Positions 23,077-25,975 of a stretch of DNA of 25,975 nt are shown here, in pieces (position 1 is the stretch's first letter; every line of letters begins with the position of its first letter). Location: NCBI GenBank assembly GCA_946885605.1, contig CAMPGR010000041.1:1-25975 (forward strand), written 5' to 3'. Made by a program: the position numbers and the translations under genes. Source of the DNA: an uncultured Pseudomonadota bacterium (lineage in GTDB: Bacteria; Pseudomonadota; Gammaproteobacteria; Burkholderiales; SG8-41). Under the pieces are notes generated by a model. The model was not told the DNA's origin. It ran no database searches and was given only the letters and a program-made list of their open reading frames with translations.

Positions 23077-23691
23077 CTAACGGGGCATCAACGCGTCGAG
23101 GAGCGGGTACTGCTTTCCTTCGAACTCCCGCGCGAGCGTTTCAAGGGGCGTGGTGAGGACGCGAGCGCACTCGCGCGCGATGTCCTCCCCGTATTTCTGG
23201 ATCACGCGTTCGTCGCGGTTTCCGAGCGGATGAGGGACGAGGACGATCGGGAGACTGACGTGCCCCAAGCCTTCCCCGACGACTTGGGCAAGCGGGGCGA
23301 ACGCGGTGCTGATGACCGTAACGGTCGGTATCCCGAGGTCTTCCAGTGCGGCCGCGTCACGCGCGGTCCAGGGGGTCGACGAGCCTCAGTGACCGACACC
23401 ATTGATGACGGCGTCGCAGTGCGCGGCCATCTCCTCCGCGTAGGGCGAAGGAATGCCGAGATAGGATTTCTGCCAGAACTTGACGCTCGCAACGCCGTGG
23501 TCGCGCTGCAGAACCCCCGCCACGCCGCGCAGCACGATGTCCGCGAATTCCTTGCAATTGTCCAGTATGCCGATGCGCGCGCCGCGCAGCGTATCGAGCC
23601 TGGGCGCAAGCGGTTTCGACTGTGTCTCGATTGCACCGGTCGGCACGTACACGGAAATTCCGCCTATTGTCTGCTTTGCATGCCGGCCCAT
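23077..23691 (-). CDS. UGSC-like selenoprotein, stand-alone; in-frame UGA = Sec102
   Basis: Read with the UGA at 23388-23386 as selenocysteine, this is a 204-residue protein. ATG at 23691 follows GGAGG by 6 bp; the stop is TAG at 23079-23077. Key segments are LRGARIGILDNCKEFADIVL, CDAVINGVGH-U-GSSTP and LGIPTVTVISTAF. The same blocks occur in the fused paralogue (CDALITGNGG-U-GTCTP, VGIPAVVVTTTGF), so the UGA sits at the homologous position and the frame is conserved on both sides. The motif is UGSS, so the resolving cysteine of the U-x-x-C pair is absent. There is no signal peptide, so it is probably cytoplasmic. It is the first gene of an operon with the WTDxLPIVPPT protein, TctC and the asparaginase-fold enzyme, divergent from a CysB-like regulator. 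The reaction is unknown. Confidence 0.85.
23351..23388 (-). promoter_or_regulatory. Bacterial SECIS hairpin after UGA (stand-alone selenoprotein)
   Basis: After the UGA at 23388-23386, CCGCG (23366-23362) pairs with CGCGG (23356-23352) around the loop CGUGA (23361-23357). One further G-C pair is possible beyond a mismatch. The loop G-U lies 26 bases after the UGA, within the usual spacing. The stem is shorter than in the fused paralogue, so this call is weaker. Confidence 0.6.
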
Positions 23692-23708
23692 CGCCGACCT
23701 CCGCCAGT

Positions 23709-23788
23709 AACCCGACGGGTTGAATGCTAGCAACAGGGGGTCATAACCGTATAGTAATATTCGGCTATGTCCGATATCCAAAGGTTAT
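23709..23788. promoter_or_regulatory. Divergent promoter with several inverted repeats, candidate CysB-like operator
   Basis: The 116-bp gap between the selenoprotein (23691) and LysR (23808) starts contains AACCCG-A-CGGGTT (23709-23721), ATAACC (23743-23748) with GGTTAT (23783-23788), and ATATTCGG (23757-23764) with CCGATAT (23771-23777). The ATATTCGG element resembles the ATTCTGG element upstream of the other selenoprotein operon. Operator function is inferred from position. Confidence 0.5.
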
Positions 23789-23807
23789 ATCCGCAAGATT
23801 CGCCCCC

Positions 23808-24737
23808 ATGAAACTGCACCAGCTTCGATACCTGTGCGAAATCGCGAAGCAGGGCTTGAGCTTCTCCAAGGCCGCCGCTGCCGTGCATACCTCGCAGCCC
23901 GGGATCAGCAAGCAGATGCGGCTGCTGGAGGAAGAGCTCGGTGTCGAGCTTTTCGTGCGCAGCGGGAACCGCATCGTCGCGCTGACCGAGCCGGGACAGC
24001 GCATCGTCGATATCGCGAACGTCATCCTGCAGGAGAGCGAGAACCTGAAGGCCACCGCGAAGGAGTTCCTCGCGGGCGACACCGGCCCGCTCAAGATCGC
24101 CGCGACGTTCACGCTCGCAAGGTATGCGCTCCCCAAGGTGCTGCAACGTTTCGTCGCGCGCTATCCCCGAGTGGAACTGAAACTCCTGCAGGGCAGCTCC
24201 GATCAGGTCTGCCGGCTCGCGGCCTCGGGGGAATGCGATGTCGGGCTCACTACGCGGCCTGCCGAGGCGTTTCCCGAGCTGCTGCTGCTCGAGTATTGCT
24301 CGCTTCCCCGCGCACTGATGGTTCCGTCCGGCCACACGCTGGCAAAGGCAAAGCACCTTACCCTCAAAGCGATTTCCTCCCATCCCCTCATCACACTGGA
24401 CTTCGGCTCGTACGGCCAGACCAAGATGCGGGAGCGCTTCCTGCGGAACGGACTCGAGCCCAACATCGTTTTCTCCGGCTCGAACGTGGACGTGGTGAAA
24501 GCGTTCGTCGAGGCGGGCCTCGGGATTGCCATCCTTCCGAGGCTGGCCTATCAGCCCTCCCGCGACCCCGGCCTTCGCGCTCTCGATGTGGACCATCTCT
24601 TCGAACCTCACCACGGCTGTCTCGCCATCCGCAAGAACCACTATCTGCGCGGCTACGCCTACGACTTCATTGAGATGGTGGCGCCGCGCACCGACCGGCG
24701 CACGGTTCAGCGAGCGCTGTTCGGGCCCACTTCTTAG
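23808..24737 (+). CDS. LysR family transcriptional regulator, CysB-like
   Basis: A 310-residue CysB-type regulator starting MKLHQLRYLC at the ATG at 23808; the open frame upstream to 23724 runs through the promoter and is rejected. The helix-turn-helix holds FSKAAAAVHTSQPGISKQMR. The effector domain contains AATFTLARYALPKV, and in E. coli CysB numbering T100 and T102 are kept while position 103 is leucine and 101 is phenylalanine. Later blocks are ITLDFGSYGQTKM and SNVDVVKAFVEAGLGIAILP. It is clearly related to the regulator at 14080-15069, and each of the two accompanies a UGSC-like selenoprotein. It is divergent from the selenoprotein operon and probably controls it. The effector is unknown; altered anion-pocket residues argue against simple sulfate or acetylserine sensing. 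Confidence 0.93.
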   Translation: MKLHQLRYLCEIAKQGLSFSKAAAAVHTSQPGISKQMRLLEEELGVELFVRSGNRIVALTEPGQRIVDIANVILQESENLKATAKEFLAGDTGPLKIAATFTLARYALPKVLQRFVARYPRVELKLLQGSSDQVCRLAASGECDVGLTTRPAEAFPELLLLEYCSLPRALMVPSGHTLAKAKHLTLKAISSHPLITLDFGSYGQTKMRERFLRNGLEPNIVFSGSNVDVVKAFVEAGLGIAILPRLAYQPSRDPGLRALDVDHLFEPHHGCLAIRKNHYLRGYAYDFIEMVAPRTDRRTVQRALFGPTS

Positions 24738-24817
24738 GAAAGGTGCGGGGGAACTCCGGCACAGACGTGAGTTCCACCCGAGACGAGCACGGTGGCAGTT
24801 CCCGCTGCTCTTACGCC

Positions 24818-25501
24818 ATGAGCACTCCTGGAATCTCTCCGACGGTGGCTGAAGAAGCCCTCAGCATCCCGATAGGCGCCATCACGCTGGAAGCCGATCT
24901 GGCGCTGCCGGTGGATCCGATGGGGCTGGTCGTCTTCTGCCACGGGAGCGGCAGCAGTCGCTTCAGTCGCCGCAATCGCGCGGTCGCAGAGGCGCTAAGA
25001 GAAGCGCGACTCGCGACATTGCTGCTCGATCTGTTGACCGCCGAGGAAGAGTGGGTCGACCAGATTACGGGCGAGCACCGATTCAATATCGACATGCTCG
25101 GACGCCGCGTCGTCGATGTCGTTGACTGGACTCGAAAACACCCGGAGCTTCGCGCCCTTGGGCTCGGGCTGTTTGGGGCGAGCACCGGCGCCGCGGCGGC
25201 GCTGATCGCTGCCGCGGAGCGCCCGACAGTTGTGCGTGCCATAGTCTCACGGGGCGGTCGCCCGGACTTGGCCCGCGACGCGCTCCCGCAAGTGCAGTGC
25301 CCTACACTGCTGATCGTCGGCGGCGAGGATATAGCCGTAATCGAGCTGAATCGGGACGCGATGCGCCAGATGCGCGCACCGGTGAGGCTGGAAATCGTGC
25401 CCGGCGCTACCCACCTCTTCGAAGAGCCCGGAGCGTTGGAGAAGGTGGCGCAACTTTCAGCCGATTGGTTTCAGCGCTACCTGCCATATCGGGTTGAATA
25501 A
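24818..25501 (+). CDS. Alpha/beta hydrolase, dienelactone-hydrolase-like
   Basis: A 227-residue alpha/beta hydrolase. VVFCHGSGSSRFSRRNRAVA (38-57) is the oxyanion-loop region, GASTG (120-124) carries the nucleophile S122, D171 in GGEDIAVI is the acid and H199 in GATHLFEEPG the base, so the triad is complete. LLLDLLTAEEEW (68-79) is typical of the bacterial dienelactone-hydrolase-like group, whose members often stand near phosphoribosyltransferases; none is visible here. The start is uncertain: ATG at 24818 fits the family length but lacks a ribosome binding site, while a GTG at 24743 sits just after TTAGGAAAG and would add 25 residues. It follows the CysB-like gene on the same strand and may be co-transcribed with it. 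The substrate is unknown. Confidence 0.85.
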   Translation: MSTPGISPTVAEEALSIPIGAITLEADLALPVDPMGLVVFCHGSGSSRFSRRNRAVAEALREARLATLLLDLLTAEEEWVDQITGEHRFNIDMLGRRVVDVVDWTRKHPELRALGLGLFGASTGAAAALIAAAERPTVVRAIVSRGGRPDLARDALPQVQCPTLLIVGGEDIAVIELNRDAMRQMRAPVRLEIVPGATHLFEEPGALEKVAQLSADWFQRYLPYRVE

Positions 25502-25880
25502 TCTGCGAGTGCCTTCGGATAGCACGCGGGTTGCCTGCGAGCACCGCAATCACTCTGCACCGCTTTCTCAGCTCTATCAACGATCAAAGCGCGTTCATGC
25601 TTTACGTCGCCGCGGCGGGGGAGTGAGCAGCATTGCCCGCCAATATTCCTTGAACTCGCTCCGTGTCGCAGTTGTCGCAGCTAGTGCCACCACGAAGGAC
25701 CGAGTAGGTCCGGTGGCCGGGGTGGTGTCGGCGGACATGTTTGCCGCGCCACCCCGATACCTCCGATAAAAAAGCTCGCCGCTGCCATCCCGGAAGCAGA
25801 GGTCTGAGCTTTCAGACTCTGAACACGCCGCCCTTGCGTCATGCAGGAGGCGGCGTTGCGTTCTTCCAGCGGGAAACGAA
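25502..25880. other. Hairpin-rich gap
   Basis: No supported gene in 379 bp. It contains a hairpin GGACC/GGTCC (25697-25711), a strong inverted repeat CGGGGTGG (25718-25725) with CCACCCCG (25749-25756) and an inner CGGC/GCCG, the terminator at 25768-25812, and ACGCCGCC (25825-25832) with GGCGGCGT (25849-25856). A 91-codon open frame from 25494 starts with TTG inside the hydrolase 3' end and looks spurious. Confidence 0.55.
25768..25812 (-). terminator. Intrinsic terminator of the minus-strand gene at the window end
   Basis: On the minus strand AAAGCTC (25812-25806) pairs with GAGCTTT (25777-25771), with an inner CTGC/GCAG pairing. The stem runs into six T residues (25773-25768). It lies about 70 bp downstream of the stop at 25881. 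Confidence 0.6.
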
Positions 25881-25975
25881 TCACTTCTCCATTTCGATTT
25901 CCTTCAACAGGCTCCGCATCACTTCGTACTCCTTTTTGTGCTGAGCGGCCGTGGTCGCGCTGTTCGTGTACGCAT
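25881..25975 (-). CDS. C-terminal end of an unidentified gene (cut by window edge)
   Basis: The minus-strand frame from the window edge to the TGA at 25883-25881 encodes 30 residues: AYTNSATTAAQHKKEYEVMR then SLLKEIEMEK. It is a charged, helix-forming tail. A terminator follows about 70 bp later, which supports a real gene end. I do not recognise the family, and 30 residues are too few to assign function. Confidence 0.5.
   Translation of the reverse strand, partial: AYTNSATTAAQHKKEYEVMRSLLKEIEMEK

Noticed and set aside
25494..25769. 91-codon plus-strand frame starting with TTG
   Set aside because: It starts inside the hydrolase 3' end without a ribosome binding site and crosses strong inverted repeats.
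1..25975. CRISPR array, tRNA, rRNA, insertion sequence, prophage or attachment site
   Set aside because: I saw no regularly spaced repeats, no cloverleaf or rRNA signature, and no transposase, integrase or terminal repeats.

Overview
The window looks like a chromosomal catabolic region from a high-GC betaproteobacterium, probably Burkholderiales-like. Three things suggest this: several orphan TctC/Bug-type periplasmic solute-binding proteins, a DUF2242-type lipoprotein, and LysR regulators placed next to acyl-CoA dehydrogenase and MmgE/PrpD genes. I see no phage, transposase, CRISPR, rRNA or tRNA signal.

Layout. (A) 1-4839, minus strand: two acyl-CoA dehydrogenases, an isocitrate/isopropylmalate dehydrogenase-like protein, a TctC solute-binding protein and the start of an MmgE/PrpD protein. 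A CynR-like LysR gene (4956-5882) is divergent from this operon. (B) 5954-8792: a shared terminator, a small SPW-repeat membrane protein, and an unusual 725-residue fusion of arginase and ornithine aminotransferase. (C) 8868-16795, minus strand: one long operon. In transcription order it holds a selenoprotein with an in-frame UGA (UGSC-like domain fused to a WTDxLPIVPPT domain), a CysB-like LysR regulator, three different MmgE/PrpD proteins and a TctC protein. (D) 17016-19545, minus strand: a secreted low-complexity repeat protein with a strong terminator, and a DUF2242 lipoprotein. (E) 19892-23691, minus strand: a second operon of the same kind. It holds a stand-alone UGSC-like selenoprotein (in-frame UGA), a separate WTDxLPIVPPT protein, a TctC gene broken by a one-base deletion, and an asparaginase-fold hydrolase that lacks substrate-binding residues. 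A CysB-like LysR gene is divergent. (F) 24818-25975: an alpha/beta hydrolase, a hairpin-rich gap and the 3' end of a minus-strand gene.

The main discovery is the pair of parallel loci C and E. Each combines a UGSC-like selenoprotein domain, the WTDxLPIVPPT domain, a CysB-type regulator and a TctC protein. The two domains are fused in C and encoded by adjacent genes in E, so they probably act together. Neither selenoprotein would be read correctly by a standard gene caller, because the UGA splits each one. Both UGA codons lie at the same homologous position, both reading frames stay conserved afterwards, and both are followed by a hairpin at bacterial SECIS spacing. Function is unknown. The context suggests uptake (TctC) and reductive or hydrolytic processing of a small organic acid, amide or sulfur compound, but that is inference.
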